Source: Candidatus Zhuqueibacterota bacterium (lineage in GTDB: Bacteria; Zhuqueibacterota; Zhuqueibacteria; Residuimicrobiales; Oceaniaggregativiventaceae). Taken from it: 64,000 nucleotides of DNA. A program made the position numbers and the translations under genes. The stretch spans positions 25,713 to 89,712 of the forward strand of contig WJMF01000039.1 of the NCBI GenBank assembly GCA_014728085.1. Reading direction: 5' to 3'. Under the pieces are notes generated by a model. The model saw nothing but the letters and a program-made list of their open reading frames with translations. It was not told the DNA's origin and did no database searches. Position 1 is the first letter of the stretch. Each line of letters opens with the position of its first letter. Of this stretch, positions 26,308 to 35,729 are shown piece after piece.

Positions 26308-28151
26308 TGAAAAATCAAATATTATCAAAAATAAAGGAAAACCGGGGAATTATACTGGCTTTTACGATCATCGCTTTTTTAGCCGGTTATTTGATCAGTG
26401 GTTCATCCGTAGAGTATAGCGAAAAAACAGCCGAGAGCGAGGAGGTGGAGGTGTGGACATGTTCCATGCACCCGCAGATCAGGCAACCGGAACCCGGCCT
26501 TTGTCCGATTTGTGGCATGGACCTTATTCCGGTAGAAAAAGAGCAAAGTGACCGCGAGCTTGGCCCGGCGGAGCTTGAACTGTCTTCAACGGCGAGAAAA
26601 CTCGCTGATATACAAACCACGGTGGTTGAGCGCAAATGGATCCCGCATCAAGTTCGGCTCTATGGTAAAGTGGCGGTTGATGAAACCCGATATAAAACCA
26701 TTACGGCCTGGGTGGGTGGACGGATTACAGAGTTGTATGTAGATTATACAGGCCTGACCGTTAAAAAAGGCCAACCTTTGTTGCAGCTCTACAGTCCTGA
26801 TCTCTATGTTGCACAAAAGGAGTATCTCCAGGCCGTTCAATCCGCGGACAATGCGTATTCGCATCAGGAAACCATGTCTAAAAAACTACTTTTTTATGGA
26901 TTAACCGGGGAGCAAGTGGATTCTCTGGAAAAAAGCGGTCAGGCTGACCCTTATACGATCATCAGCGCACCGATCGGGGGTGTTGTGTTGAATAAAAAAG
27001 CGCTCAGAGGAGAATATGTTCAAACCGGGACCGTTTTATACGAGATCGCCGATCTGAGCCGGGTTTGGGTCTATCTTAATGCTTATGAAACCGATCTTTC
27101 TTTTTTGCAGGAGGGCCAGGGCGTCTCTTTTCAGCTTAAAGCCTTTCCGGGAAAACTGTTTGATGGAAAAATTGATTTTATCGATCCGGCTTTGGACCCG
27201 CAAAGCCGCACCATCAAAGTTCGCGTTATCGCTGCAAACAACGACTTGAAACTCAAACCCGGATTGCTGGTGACGGCAACGGTTTTCAGTAAAGAGAGAC
27301 CACAGGAAGAAAAACCCCTGGTCATACCTGCTTCGGCAGCTCTGGTTACCGGAGAGCGGGCTGTGGTCTATGTCGCTGACGGCTCAAAGCAGGGTGTATT
27401 CGCCGGTCGCGAAGTGGTGCTGGGTGAACGCTTAAACGATCATTTTGTTGTCGCCCTCGGATTAACCCCTGGCGAACGCGTGGTAACCAATGGCGCTTTC
27501 AAAATCGACAGTGAAATGCAAATCCGGGCCAAGAAAAGTATGATGAATCCGCAAGGCGATGAGGGGATGGTCACACATACTCATGCCGAAATGGTATCGA
27601 CAGAACAACCGCAGCACCGCCATGGAGAAACGCAAACAGAACACGATCAAATGACGGAAAAGCAACGTAAGCAGAAGAAGCCTATGCCTGAAGACTTTTA
27701 TAAACAGCTGAAAACGGTCATCAGCCGCTACTATACGGTCCAACAGGCACTCAGTCAGGATGATGGCGAAAAGGGAGCGGAGGCGGCTGAAAATCTGAAA
27801 ATCGCTGTTGCTGCAATGGATGCGGATTATGGTCATGGATGGGCTGAGATATACGGCAAATTTGAACGTTTTGCCGAGACTTTGGCTGTAGCAGAAAACA
27901 TCAATAAAGAACGCAAGGCCTTTGAACAACTTTCGAATACCTTGATACAAATAGTATCTGCATATGGTATACCTGAAGATATGGTTGTTGAGCAATACCA
28001 CTGTCCGATGGCGTTTGACGACAAGGGAGCTGACTGGTTGAGCAATCGCGGCAAGGTGGAAAATCCCTATTATGGTTCACAGATGTTTCGCTGTGGCAGC
28101 AAGGTAAAATCATTTAGCGATACTGAAACAAAGGATTCAGAGCATGAATAA
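26307..28151 (+). CDS. cusB: CusB-type periplasmic adaptor with metal-binding domains
   Basis: Membrane-fusion protein of 614 residues. An N-terminal membrane anchor (about 14-31) is followed by a heavy-metal-binding domain with C52, H55, C66 and C69 in CSMHPQ...CPICGMDLIPV. The usual hairpin, lipoyl and beta-barrel domains come next (GRITELYVDYTGLTVKKGQP; SAPIGGVVLNKKALRGEYV). A histidine- and methionine-rich linker near 430-450 leads to a C-terminal domain (DUF3347-like) ending with HCPMAFDDKG and FRCG, another probable Cu/Ag site. Compared with E. coli CusB this adds two metal-binding regions. It overlaps cusA by eight bases. Confidence 0.93.
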   Translation: MKNQILSKIKENRGIILAFTIIAFLAGYLISGSSVEYSEKTAESEEVEVWTCSMHPQIRQPEPGLCPICGMDLIPVEKEQSDRELGPAELELSSTARKLADIQTTVVERKWIPHQVRLYGKVAVDETRYKTITAWVGGRITELYVDYTGLTVKKGQPLLQLYSPDLYVAQKEYLQAVQSADNAYSHQETMSKKLLFYGLTGEQVDSLEKSGQADPYTIISAPIGGVVLNKKALRGEYVQTGTVLYEIADLSRVWVYLNAYETDLSFLQEGQGVSFQLKAFPGKLFDGKIDFIDPALDPQSRTIKVRVIAANNDLKLKPGLLVTATVFSKERPQEEKPLVIPASAALVTGERAVVYVADGSKQGVFAGREVVLGERLNDHFVVALGLTPGERVVTNGAFKIDSEMQIRAKKSMMNPQGDEGMVTHTHAEMVSTEQPQHRHGETQTEHDQMTEKQRKQKKPMPEDFYKQLKTVISRYYTVQQALSQDDGEKGAEAAENLKIAVAAMDADYGHGWAEIYGKFERFAETLAVAENINKERKAFEQLSNTLIQIVSAYGIPEDMVVEQYHCPMAFDDKGADWLSNRGKVENPYYGSQMFRCGSKVKSFSDTETKDSEHE

Positions 28152-31100
28152 TCCTGAGAACATGACTTTCCTCGACAAGATTATTGCGTTCTGTTTGAAC
28201 AATAAAATCGTCATTTTTTTATTGTTATTAATTATTATTGCCTGGGGTGTACTGGTTGCCCCGTTTGACTGGGATATTTTTACTGATTTGAGAAATCCGG
28301 TATCCGTGGATGCCATCCCGGATATCGGCGAAAATCAGCAGATTGTATTTGTAGAATGGCCGGGAAGATCACCGCAGGATGTAGAGGATCAAATTTCTTA
28401 TCCTCTGACAACAGCTCTGCTCGGTTTGCCCGGGGTTAAAAATATTCGTAGTTTTTCGATGATGGGTTTCAGCACCATTTATATCATATTCAGAGAAAAT
28501 ATAGAGTTTTACTGGTCCCGTTCCCGGATACTTGAAAAGCTCAACAGTTTGCCCCCCGGAACCCTGCCTGATGGTGTACGGCCCAATTTAGGCCCGGATG
28601 CCACGGCTTTGGGGCAGGTGTTCTGGTATACGCTGGAGGGACGCGATCCTCAGGGTCGTCCGGCGGGAGGATGGGATTTACATGAGCTGCGGACAATACA
28701 GGATTATATCGTTCGTTACGCCCTCATGTCGGCCCAGGGCGTTTCAGAGGTAGCATCCGTAGGTGGGTTCGTTCAGGAGTATCAAATCGATGTCGATCCG
28801 GATGCTCTGCGAAATTACGACATCACCTTACCGCAAGTGATTCAGGCGGTGAAAAACTCCAATCTCGATGTCGGTGCCAGAACTCTGGAGATCAATAATG
28901 TCGAGTATGTGATTCGCGGTATTGGCTTTGTCAAAGAAATAAGCGATCTGGAAAATGCCGTTATCACTTCTGTCGATAATGTGCCCCTTTTTATCAAAAA
29001 TGTTGCCCACGTCAGCAGAGGTCCTGCCTTGCGCCGGGGTGCCCTGGACAAAGCAGGGGTTGAGGCGGTTGGCGGCGTTGTGGTGGTGCGCTATAATGAA
29101 AATCCTCTGCAGGCTATACAAAATGTAAAGGAAAAGATTGCAGAAATTGCACCTGGTTTGCCACAAAAGAAATTGGATGATGGCAGCATCAGTCAGGTTA
29201 CCATTGTTCCTTTTTATGACCGTACCGAGTTGATTTATGAGACCCTGAATACGCTCAATTCCGGTTTGTCGCAGCAGATTCTTATTACGATTATTGTGGT
29301 TCTTTTACTGGTTATGCACTTGCGCAGTTCTATTTTGATCTCTGCGATGTTGCCCTTGGCGGTGCTGATGACTTTTATCGCTATGAAGCTATTCGGGGTG
29401 GATGCCAATATTGTCGCGCTGTCCGGAATCGTCATCGCTGTCGGAACCATTGTTGATATGGGTATTGTGATCACGGAAAATATTTTCAAACACCTGCAAT
29501 CAAAGAAGGAAGATACTTCCACATTTAAGGTGGTCTTTACGGCAACCCTTGAGGTCGGTGGTGCGGTGATGACCGCTGTGTTAACCACAATTGTAAGTTT
29601 TTTGCCGGTATTCACCCTGCAGGCTGCGGAAGGCAAGCTGTTCAGACCACTTGCTTTTACCAAAACCTTTGCCCTCTTTTCGTCTATTGTACTTGCACTT
29701 TTGGTCATTCCGCCTCTGGCGCAACTCTTTTTTACCGGACGTATTCGGGGAAGGCGTTTGCGGCAATGGATATATGGGATCGGACTGCTATTGGGGATAT
29801 TGGTTTCGATTTTTTTCGCTTTGGCCGCCGGACTGATTATCGTACTGCTCAGCAGCGCCGGCCTGATTCAATTCATGGTGCCGGCTATAAAGACGAATCG
29901 CTGGCTGAATATTGCACTGGTTGTTTTGGTTACCCTCATTTTGGCGGCTTATTGGATGCCGCTGGGTATAGGCAAAGGTATCCTGAACTTTTTCTTTGTT
30001 GCCATCACCATCACATTTTTTCTGGGCTTTTTTCAGGTGATTAAACATTATTATCCCCGTATTCTGCGCTGGGCCCTGGATCACAAGAGCTATTTCCTGA
30101 TTTTGCCGGCCACAATTGTTTTAATGGGGGTCCTGACCTGGCTCGGATTTGAGACCCTGTTCGGATGGCTTCCGCGCCCGGTCAAGCGCTTCGCACCTGT
30201 TAGCACAGTGGCACATGCCTTTCCCGGCCTGGGTAAAGAATTTATGCCTTCGCTTGACGAAGGCGCCTTTCTCTATATGCCAACAACGATGCCGCATGCC
30301 TCTATCGGTGAGGTCATGGATGTGTTGCGCAAGCAGGATATGGCATTGCAGGCTTTACCGGAAATTGAAAGCGCGGTGGGAAAATTGGGGCGGGTGGAAT
30401 CGGCTCTGGATCCGGCCCCGGTATCCATGATCGAAACCGTTATCCATTATCGCGATGAATATTATCAGGAGAATAATGAATATGTAAAATACAGATTTGA
30501 CAGCGACAGCGTTGATTATGCCCGTGATTTTGACGGAAATTTGATGCATGCACTTGATCATCAGCCCTATAAAGTAAAAGGGATTTATTTGCGCGATGAA
30601 AATGGTGGTCTTATTTCCAGCCGCAGCGGCAAGCCATTTCGGTTATGGCGCCGGGCTCTTGATACGGAATATAACCCCGGCCGTATCCCCTGGACCGGTA
30701 TTCAGTCTTCGAATGATATTTGGGACGAGATTGTTCGGGTGACCAAAATTCCCGGTACCACCTCTGCACCCAAATTGCAGCCTATCGAAACGCGCCTGGT
30801 TATGCTGCAGAGCGGCATGCGTGCCCCAATGGGCGTTAAGGTAAAAGGCCCTGATCTCGAAATAATTGAAAATGTCGCCCTTGAAATAGAGACTTTTCTT
30901 AAAGAGGTGCCTTCAATACGGTCGGAAACCGTGCAGGCGGATCGTGTTATTGGTAAACCCTATCTGGAAATTCATATTGATCGGGACAAAATTGCCCGTT
31001 ATGGCGTATCGGTGAAATCTGTTCAGGATATCATCGAAACCGCTATCGGAGGAAAAACGATCAGCAGGAGCGTAGAGGGTCGTGAGCGTTATCCAATCCG

Positions 31101-32001
31101 GATACGGTATCCACGCGAATTGCGCAACAGTTTAGAGGATCTGCGTAACGTTGTGATCCCGGCCGCCGGTGGCATTCAGCTACCACTGGGGCAGATGGCC
31201 TCCATAGACTATGTGCGGGGTCCTCAAATGATCAAAAGTGAGGATACATTTTTAACCGCCTATGTCATTTTTGATAAAAAAGAAGGCCATGCCGAAATCG
31301 ATGTCGTGGAGCAGGCGAAAACATACCTGAAGCATAAAATGGAAAATCAGGAATTGACGCTGCCGGCGGGCGTCAGTTACAAGTTTGCCGGTAATTATGA
31401 GAATCAGGTCAGAGCCGAAAACCGCCTCATGATTATTATACCTGTTTCGCTCTTTGTCATTTTTCTTATCCTCTATTTTACATTTCGCTCTGTGATCACC
31501 ACAACCCTGATCTTTTCCAGTATTGCCGTGGCATGGGGAGGTGGCTTTTTGTTGATATGGTTGTATGGTCAGCCCTGGTTTTTGGATGTAGCACTGCCCG
31601 GCATTGATTTACGGCAACTGTTTCAGGTGCATCCGGTTAATCTCAGCGTTGCTATTTGGGTAGGTTTTCTGGCACTGTTCGGTATTGCTTCCGATGACGG
31701 GGTCATAATCGCCACCTATCTCGACCAGCAATTCGAGCGGCAAAAGCCGGACACGACCAGCAAAATCCGGAAGACCACGGTCGAAGCAGGACTGCGACGG
31801 GTTCGGCCAATGCTGATGACCACGGCCACTACGGTGCTGGCCCTGCTTCCGATTATGACCTCGACCGGAAGAGGGTCCGACATCATGGTGCCCATGGCCA
31901 TCCCGGTGTTCGGCGGCATGTTGGTGGCGATCATAACCATGTTTGTTATACCGGTGCTCTATGCCATGCTGAAGGAGCATCAATTACGGAAAGAACGGTA
32001 G
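28144..32001 (+). CDS. cusA: CusA-type Cu(I)/Ag(I) RND efflux pump
   Basis: Inner-membrane RND transporter of 1285 residues that exports monovalent copper or silver using the proton gradient. Metal-pathway methionines equivalent to E. coli CusA M573, M623 and M672 are all recognisable: LYMPTTMPHAS, PVSMIETVIHYRD and RLVMLQSGMRAPMG. Proton-relay acidic residues occur in VGTIVDMGIVITENIF and GIASDDGVIIATYLDQ. It is about 240 residues longer than CusA because of extra membrane-embedded sequence around 530-680 and an inserted periplasmic segment (KVKGIYLRDENGG region). The methionines favour Cu/Ag over Co/Zn/Cd. Confidence 0.95.
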   Translation: MNNPENMTFLDKIIAFCLNNKIVIFLLLLIIIAWGVLVAPFDWDIFTDLRNPVSVDAIPDIGENQQIVFVEWPGRSPQDVEDQISYPLTTALLGLPGVKNIRSFSMMGFSTIYIIFRENIEFYWSRSRILEKLNSLPPGTLPDGVRPNLGPDATALGQVFWYTLEGRDPQGRPAGGWDLHELRTIQDYIVRYALMSAQGVSEVASVGGFVQEYQIDVDPDALRNYDITLPQVIQAVKNSNLDVGARTLEINNVEYVIRGIGFVKEISDLENAVITSVDNVPLFIKNVAHVSRGPALRRGALDKAGVEAVGGVVVVRYNENPLQAIQNVKEKIAEIAPGLPQKKLDDGSISQVTIVPFYDRTELIYETLNTLNSGLSQQILITIIVVLLLVMHLRSSILISAMLPLAVLMTFIAMKLFGVDANIVALSGIVIAVGTIVDMGIVITENIFKHLQSKKEDTSTFKVVFTATLEVGGAVMTAVLTTIVSFLPVFTLQAAEGKLFRPLAFTKTFALFSSIVLALLVIPPLAQLFFTGRIRGRRLRQWIYGIGLLLGILVSIFFALAAGLIIVLLSSAGLIQFMVPAIKTNRWLNIALVVLVTLILAAYWMPLGIGKGILNFFFVAITITFFLGFFQVIKHYYPRILRWALDHKSYFLILPATIVLMGVLTWLGFETLFGWLPRPVKRFAPVSTVAHAFPGLGKEFMPSLDEGAFLYMPTTMPHASIGEVMDVLRKQDMALQALPEIESAVGKLGRVESALDPAPVSMIETVIHYRDEYYQENNEYVKYRFDSDSVDYARDFDGNLMHALDHQPYKVKGIYLRDENGGLISSRSGKPFRLWRRALDTEYNPGRIPWTGIQSSNDIWDEIVRVTKIPGTTSAPKLQPIETRLVMLQSGMRAPMGVKVKGPDLEIIENVALEIETFLKEVPSIRSETVQADRVIGKPYLEIHIDRDKIARYGVSVKSVQDIIETAIGGKTISRSVEGRERYPIRIRYPRELRNSLEDLRNVVIPAAGGIQLPLGQMASIDYVRGPQMIKSEDTFLTAYVIFDKKEGHAEIDVVEQAKTYLKHKMENQELTLPAGVSYKFAGNYENQVRAENRLMIIIPVSLFVIFLILYFTFRSVITTTLIFSSIAVAWGGGFLLIWLYGQPWFLDVALPGIDLRQLFQVHPVNLSVAIWVGFLALFGIASDDGVIIATYLDQQFERQKPDTTSKIRKTTVEAGLRRVRPMLMTTATTVLALLPIMTSTGRGSDIMVPMAIPVFGGMLVAIITMFVIPVLYAMLKEHQLRKER

Positions 32002-32046
32002 AACGGAAATCACAGGATTAGCAATGCCTTTATTCACATTTTTGTA

Positions 32047-33417
32047 TCAAAATGGAATTTTGTTCTGAATAGTATACTTTTTCAACTTGTATCTCAGATG
32101 GCGTTCGCTCATACCGAGCAGGTCGGCTGCTCTGGTCTGGATTCCATTGGCTTTGCGGAGCGCTTCTGATATCAGTTTTTTTTCGAACGCTTCGACCCGC
32201 TCTTTAAATGAACCGTTCGATAGAGAATAATTATCCGTTTCGCAGGCATTTTGTACACCCAGGGGAAGGTCATTGACCTGGATGATCTCGTCGCGGCTCA
32301 GAACGACCACCTGCTCAATAATATTCTCCAGTTCTCTCACGTTACCGGGATAATCGTATTTCATCAACCGGTCCAATGCTTCACGTGAAAAGCCGTCTAT
32401 TTGTTTTTGGTTTTGATCTGCATAGCGCCGGATAAAGTGGTCGGCAAGAACGGGGATATCTTCCCGGCGTTGTCGCAGGGGCGGGAGATGTATGTTAACC
32501 ACATTCAAGCGGTAATAGAGATCCTGGCGAAAGAGACCATTCTTCACCTGTTCTTCCAGAGGGTGGTTGGTCGCGGCCAGGACGCGCACATCGATCGAAA
32601 AAGGAGTGGAGGAACCGATTCGTTCGATTTGCTGTTCCTGCAGAACGCGCAGGAGCTTTACCTGGGTATGAAGCGGAATATCACCGACTTCGTCGATGAA
32701 GAGGGTTCCGTGATTTGCCGCTTCAAAGCGTCCTTGTCGTTGCTGTTGGGCGCCGGTAAAGGCTCCTTTTTCATGGCCAAACAATTCACTTTCGACAAGA
32801 TTATCCGACAGAGCGGCCATATTGACGGCCACAAAGGGCTGATCCCGGCGGTTACTGGCATAATGTATAGCCCTTGCCACGAGTTCCTTGCCGGTACCGC
32901 TTTCCCCGGTGATTAATACCGTGGCATGGCTTTCCGCCACCCGTGCAGCAATATTCAAAGCCTGTTCCATTGCCGGACTGGTGCTAATGATACCTTCGAA
33001 GGAAAGGCGTTCGTTAACGAGTTGCCGTAATCTCTTGTTTTCCGATACAAGCTGTTTGTGTTCCAACGCTCTGGAAAGGGTCAATTCGAGCTGTTCCAGA
33101 TCCACCGGTTTGGTTATGTAATCCACAGCGCCGTTTTTCATCGCTGCCGTGGCATCCTCGATACTGCCATAGGCAGTCATCATAATTACATCGATATTGG
33201 GATTCAATGCTTTGATTTGTTTTAATAATTCCGCCCCGTCCAACTCCGGCATGCGCATATCGGTTAACACCAGGTCTATCGCTTGCTGCCGAAGAATCTC
33301 CAGAGCCTCCAGCCCGTGTTGGGCAGCATGGATGGTATGTCCTCTTTTTTTTAAATATCCGCCCAGCATTTCCCGCTGGGATTTTTCGTCATCCACGATG
33401 AGTATTTTGTTTGACAT
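32047..33417 (-). CDS. Sigma-54-dependent response regulator (NtrC/ZraR family)
   Basis: A 456-residue bacterial enhancer-binding protein. The receiver domain (1-120) has phospho-acceptor D53 in LVLTDMRMPELDG. The AAA+ domain has Walker A GESGTGKE (171-178), the sigma-54 contact loop GAFTGA (218-223) and Walker B LFIDEVGD. The C-terminal Fis-type helix-turn-helix is RAADLLGMSERHLRYKLKKY. It activates sigma-54 promoters when phosphorylated by the kinase encoded 2 bp upstream. The nearest sigma-54 promoter is the one at 35675-35690, divergent from this operon, with a palindromic enhancer candidate at 35543-35577. ZraSR-like systems often sense envelope or metal stress, and cusCBA lies convergently, so the signal remains open. 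Confidence 0.94.
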   Translation of the reverse strand: MSNKILIVDDEKSQREMLGGYLKKRGHTIHAAQHGLEALEILRQQAIDLVLTDMRMPELDGAELLKQIKALNPNIDVIMMTAYGSIEDATAAMKNGAVDYITKPVDLEQLELTLSRALEHKQLVSENKRLRQLVNERLSFEGIISTSPAMEQALNIAARVAESHATVLITGESGTGKELVARAIHYASNRRDQPFVAVNMAALSDNLVESELFGHEKGAFTGAQQQRQGRFEAANHGTLFIDEVGDIPLHTQVKLLRVLQEQQIERIGSSTPFSIDVRVLAATNHPLEEQVKNGLFRQDLYYRLNVVNIHLPPLRQRREDIPVLADHFIRRYADQNQKQIDGFSREALDRLMKYDYPGNVRELENIIEQVVVLSRDEIIQVNDLPLGVQNACETDNYSLSNGSFKERVEAFEKKLISEALRKANGIQTRAADLLGMSERHLRYKLKKYTIQNKIPF

Positions 33418-33419
33418 GT

Positions 33420-35474
33420 TTACTCCGTTACGGGTAGATAAATTGTAAATACTGTACCTTCTTCGGGCTTGCTCTGCACATCGATTGTGCCATGATGTTG
33501 GGAAATGATCTGCTGTACGATGCTCAGACCGATTCCCGTACCCGTTTCCCGGGTGGTATAGTAGAGATTGAATATTTTGTCAAGCTCTTCCTCTTTAATG
33601 CCTTTGCCGTTATCTGTTATTTTGATCTCGAGACGATTATCCTCTTCTCTACACGAAAAATGAACCCGATCTCCCCGGGAACAAGCTTGTAGTGCATTTT
33701 GGCCGATATTGAGAAATACCTGTCCAAGCCGGTCTGCATCCGCTTCAATGTCGACCCGGGAAGGGCAATCGCTTGTGATTCGGATTCCCTTTTCAGCTGA
33801 AGATTGCTGTAAAAGCGTCATCACATTTTGCAAGACAGATTTGATATCGATTTTTGTTTTATTCAACTTGCCGGGTTTTGCAAATCGCAGGAATTGTTGA
33901 ATGATATCGTTAATCCTGCGCGTTTCATTGACTATAGTGGATGCCATTGCGTTATATTCATCCTCTTGCGGTTTGAATTCGGTTTTAAAACGCTGCGCAA
34001 TCATCCCGATGGCGTTCAGGGGATTGCGAATCTCATGTGCCACGCCGGAGGCCAGATGCCCCATGGCGGATATCTGGTTTTGACGCTTTAAATTCTCTTC
34101 CAGCTTTTTTTGTTCTGTAATATCTTTAACCACGGCGAAAACCGAGTCCAGCTCGCCACCTGGTGACATGACCAGCCCGATATAGAGCGATACGATGTAT
34201 TCCTGACCGCTGAGAAATATTTTTTCTTCCTCATAGCGATGCGATCGCTTTGCAAGAAGCGCTTTTCGCAGATAAGGACAGAGAGCTTTGAGTTCGGTTT
34301 CACATGGTTTTCCCAATAGCTTTGCTGCCCGTACCTGAAAAAGCTGCTCTGCAAACGAGTTGACCAGAGTAAGATTGCCATTGCGATTGATGGCAACGAC
34401 AGCATCCGACATGTTTTCGAGGATATTACCGGCATAGCTTTCGATACGTTGATAGGCTTTTTGCAACTCGCGATAATTTTGATGGCTGATCACCCAGTTG
34501 GCCACGATGGCCCCAAATATGAGTAAAAGTAAAGAGGATATCACAATCCGGGTGATGCTGTTGCGCTGTGTCTCCTCGATGTGTTGTGTTCCCAGGCCGA
34601 GGCGGAGGATTTCCTTTTGGTCATAGGAAAAGGGATGGATGATTTCCAAAACCTTTTCGTCCTCATAGTCGACAAACCTTGTATATAATTCCCCGGATTG
34701 CAGTGGGTCGTTGCTGCTTTTAAAGGGCAAGGTCAGAAAGGAATCTGCCGACATGGTGCTCATGGAATCCACACCCTCGGTAGCGATTAAAATATTGGCT
34801 GTATCCTGAAGGACGATATACTCGATGCCTGGATTTTTACCGATGTTCTGGATAAGCTTGCCCAGCCCGACGGTTTTGCGAAAATCGAGCATCTGTTGCG
34901 CATCGATATTCAGGACGATAACGCCGCCGAGACGGCGTCGCTTGGCAACAGCAAACCGCTGCCCCGGCCCAAAACGACTGCTGTGCAATCCCATAATCAA
35001 TTCATCATTACCCTCGATCCGAATAGCGTGCATGAGCTCGGGAGATGCCTGAGGTTGACTGTTGTGGAGATGCGCATGAGAACTTTTAATGCGTTTGCCT
35101 TTTTCATTGTATATGTTGATTCGAAAAATACGATTCTGTTCCGATAAAGCATAAAGCTTTTCATCCGATAAAGCACCCAGATAATCCAGTTCTTCGATAA
35201 GACGGGCATTATTGAGCAATCGTTCGGCAACCAATTCTTCTGTAAGGGCATAAGAGACCAGGCTATTCCTTGACCCTTCTTCCAATGCCGTGATCAACGC
35301 TTTGGATTCTTCCTGCAAAATATGGACAAGCTCTCTTCTTGCGCTGATAATGTCTACGACAGCGGACACCAGCAAGATGCCTGCCAGCACCAGGGTTACG
35401 GGCACCAGGACTTTGATACTTACCTGAAAAGGTCGCCGGGGCAGGTTTGATTTTTGTTGAAATGGAGATTGCAT
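33420..35474 (-). CDS. Membrane sensor histidine kinase of the sigma-54 two-component system
   Basis: A 684-residue kinase. Membrane helix one is at about 22-42 and a periplasmic Cache-like sensor at about 45-305. Helix two (about 310-332) contains SSLLLLIFGAIVANWV. A PAS domain follows at about 345-460 (ENMSDAVVAINRNGN; LLGKPCETELKALCPYLRKA), then a NtrB/ZraS-type kinase core with H480 in VAHEIRNPLNAIG and ATPase motifs DNGKGIK and GTGIGLSI. It phosphorylates the adjacent regulator. Two cysteines in the PAS loop could make it redox responsive. The ligand of the periplasmic domain is unknown. Confidence 0.92.
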   Translation of the reverse strand: MQSPFQQKSNLPRRPFQVSIKVLVPVTLVLAGILLVSAVVDIISARRELVHILQEESKALITALEEGSRNSLVSYALTEELVAERLLNNARLIEELDYLGALSDEKLYALSEQNRIFRINIYNEKGKRIKSSHAHLHNSQPQASPELMHAIRIEGNDELIMGLHSSRFGPGQRFAVAKRRRLGGVIVLNIDAQQMLDFRKTVGLGKLIQNIGKNPGIEYIVLQDTANILIATEGVDSMSTMSADSFLTLPFKSSNDPLQSGELYTRFVDYEDEKVLEIIHPFSYDQKEILRLGLGTQHIEETQRNSITRIVISSLLLLIFGAIVANWVISHQNYRELQKAYQRIESYAGNILENMSDAVVAINRNGNLTLVNSFAEQLFQVRAAKLLGKPCETELKALCPYLRKALLAKRSHRYEEEKIFLSGQEYIVSLYIGLVMSPGGELDSVFAVVKDITEQKKLEENLKRQNQISAMGHLASGVAHEIRNPLNAIGMIAQRFKTEFKPQEDEYNAMASTIVNETRRINDIIQQFLRFAKPGKLNKTKIDIKSVLQNVMTLLQQSSAEKGIRITSDCPSRVDIEADADRLGQVFLNIGQNALQACSRGDRVHFSCREEDNRLEIKITDNGKGIKEEELDKIFNLYYTTRETGTGIGLSIVQQIISQHHGTIDVQSKPEEGTVFTIYLPVTE

Positions 35475-35542
35475 CTGTATGGCAATCCTGTCTCTGTTTT
35501 TTTAAAATGTACGATTTTTTTGTTTTTAAATCAATGAATAGT

Positions 35543-35577
35543 CGACCATTTCGTCGAAAAGTTCGACTTTATGGTCG
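35543..35577. promoter_or_regulatory. Nested palindrome, probable upstream activating sequence for the sigma-54 regulator
   Basis: Two concentric inverted repeats share one centre: outer arms CGACCAT (35543-35549) and ATGGTCG (35571-35577), inner arms GTCGAA (35553-35558) and TTCGAC (35562-35567). Spacers of three bases separate outer from inner arms on both sides and also form the centre, giving a symmetrical 35-bp site. It lies about 115 bp upstream of the -24 element, a standard enhancer distance for NtrC-type activators. Confidence 0.7.
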
Positions 35578-35674
35578 TTTTTTTTTGTTTGGGTTTTTCT
35601 CTTTTTTCGCTTTTTTGTTATTTTTTATTGAAAACATTAAAGTTATATTTATTTCATGTTCCGATGCCGAGTTT

Positions 35675-35690
35675 TGGCATACTGCTTGCA
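35675..35690 (+). promoter_or_regulatory. Sigma-54 (-24/-12) promoter
   Basis: TGGCAT (35675-35680), five bases, then TTGCA (35686-35690). The invariant GG and GC are exactly 10 bases apart, as sigma-54 holoenzyme requires. The expected start is near 35701, giving a leader of about 29 bases before the ATG at 35730, with AGGAGA in between. Confidence 0.82.
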
Positions 35691-35729
35691 AATAAAATAC
35701 CAGAATTAGTGCAATATAGGAGAAAATCG

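Noticed and set aside
32401..32916. Antisense open frame of 171 codons inside the sigma-54 regulator gene
   Set aside because: The opposite strand encodes a fully conserved AAA+ domain; the antisense frame is its shadow.
35571..35729. Upstream extension of the TSP3-like gene (Phe-rich 53 codons)
   Set aside because: It runs through the enhancer and the sigma-54 promoter; ATG 35730 has its own ribosome site and starts a normal signal peptide.
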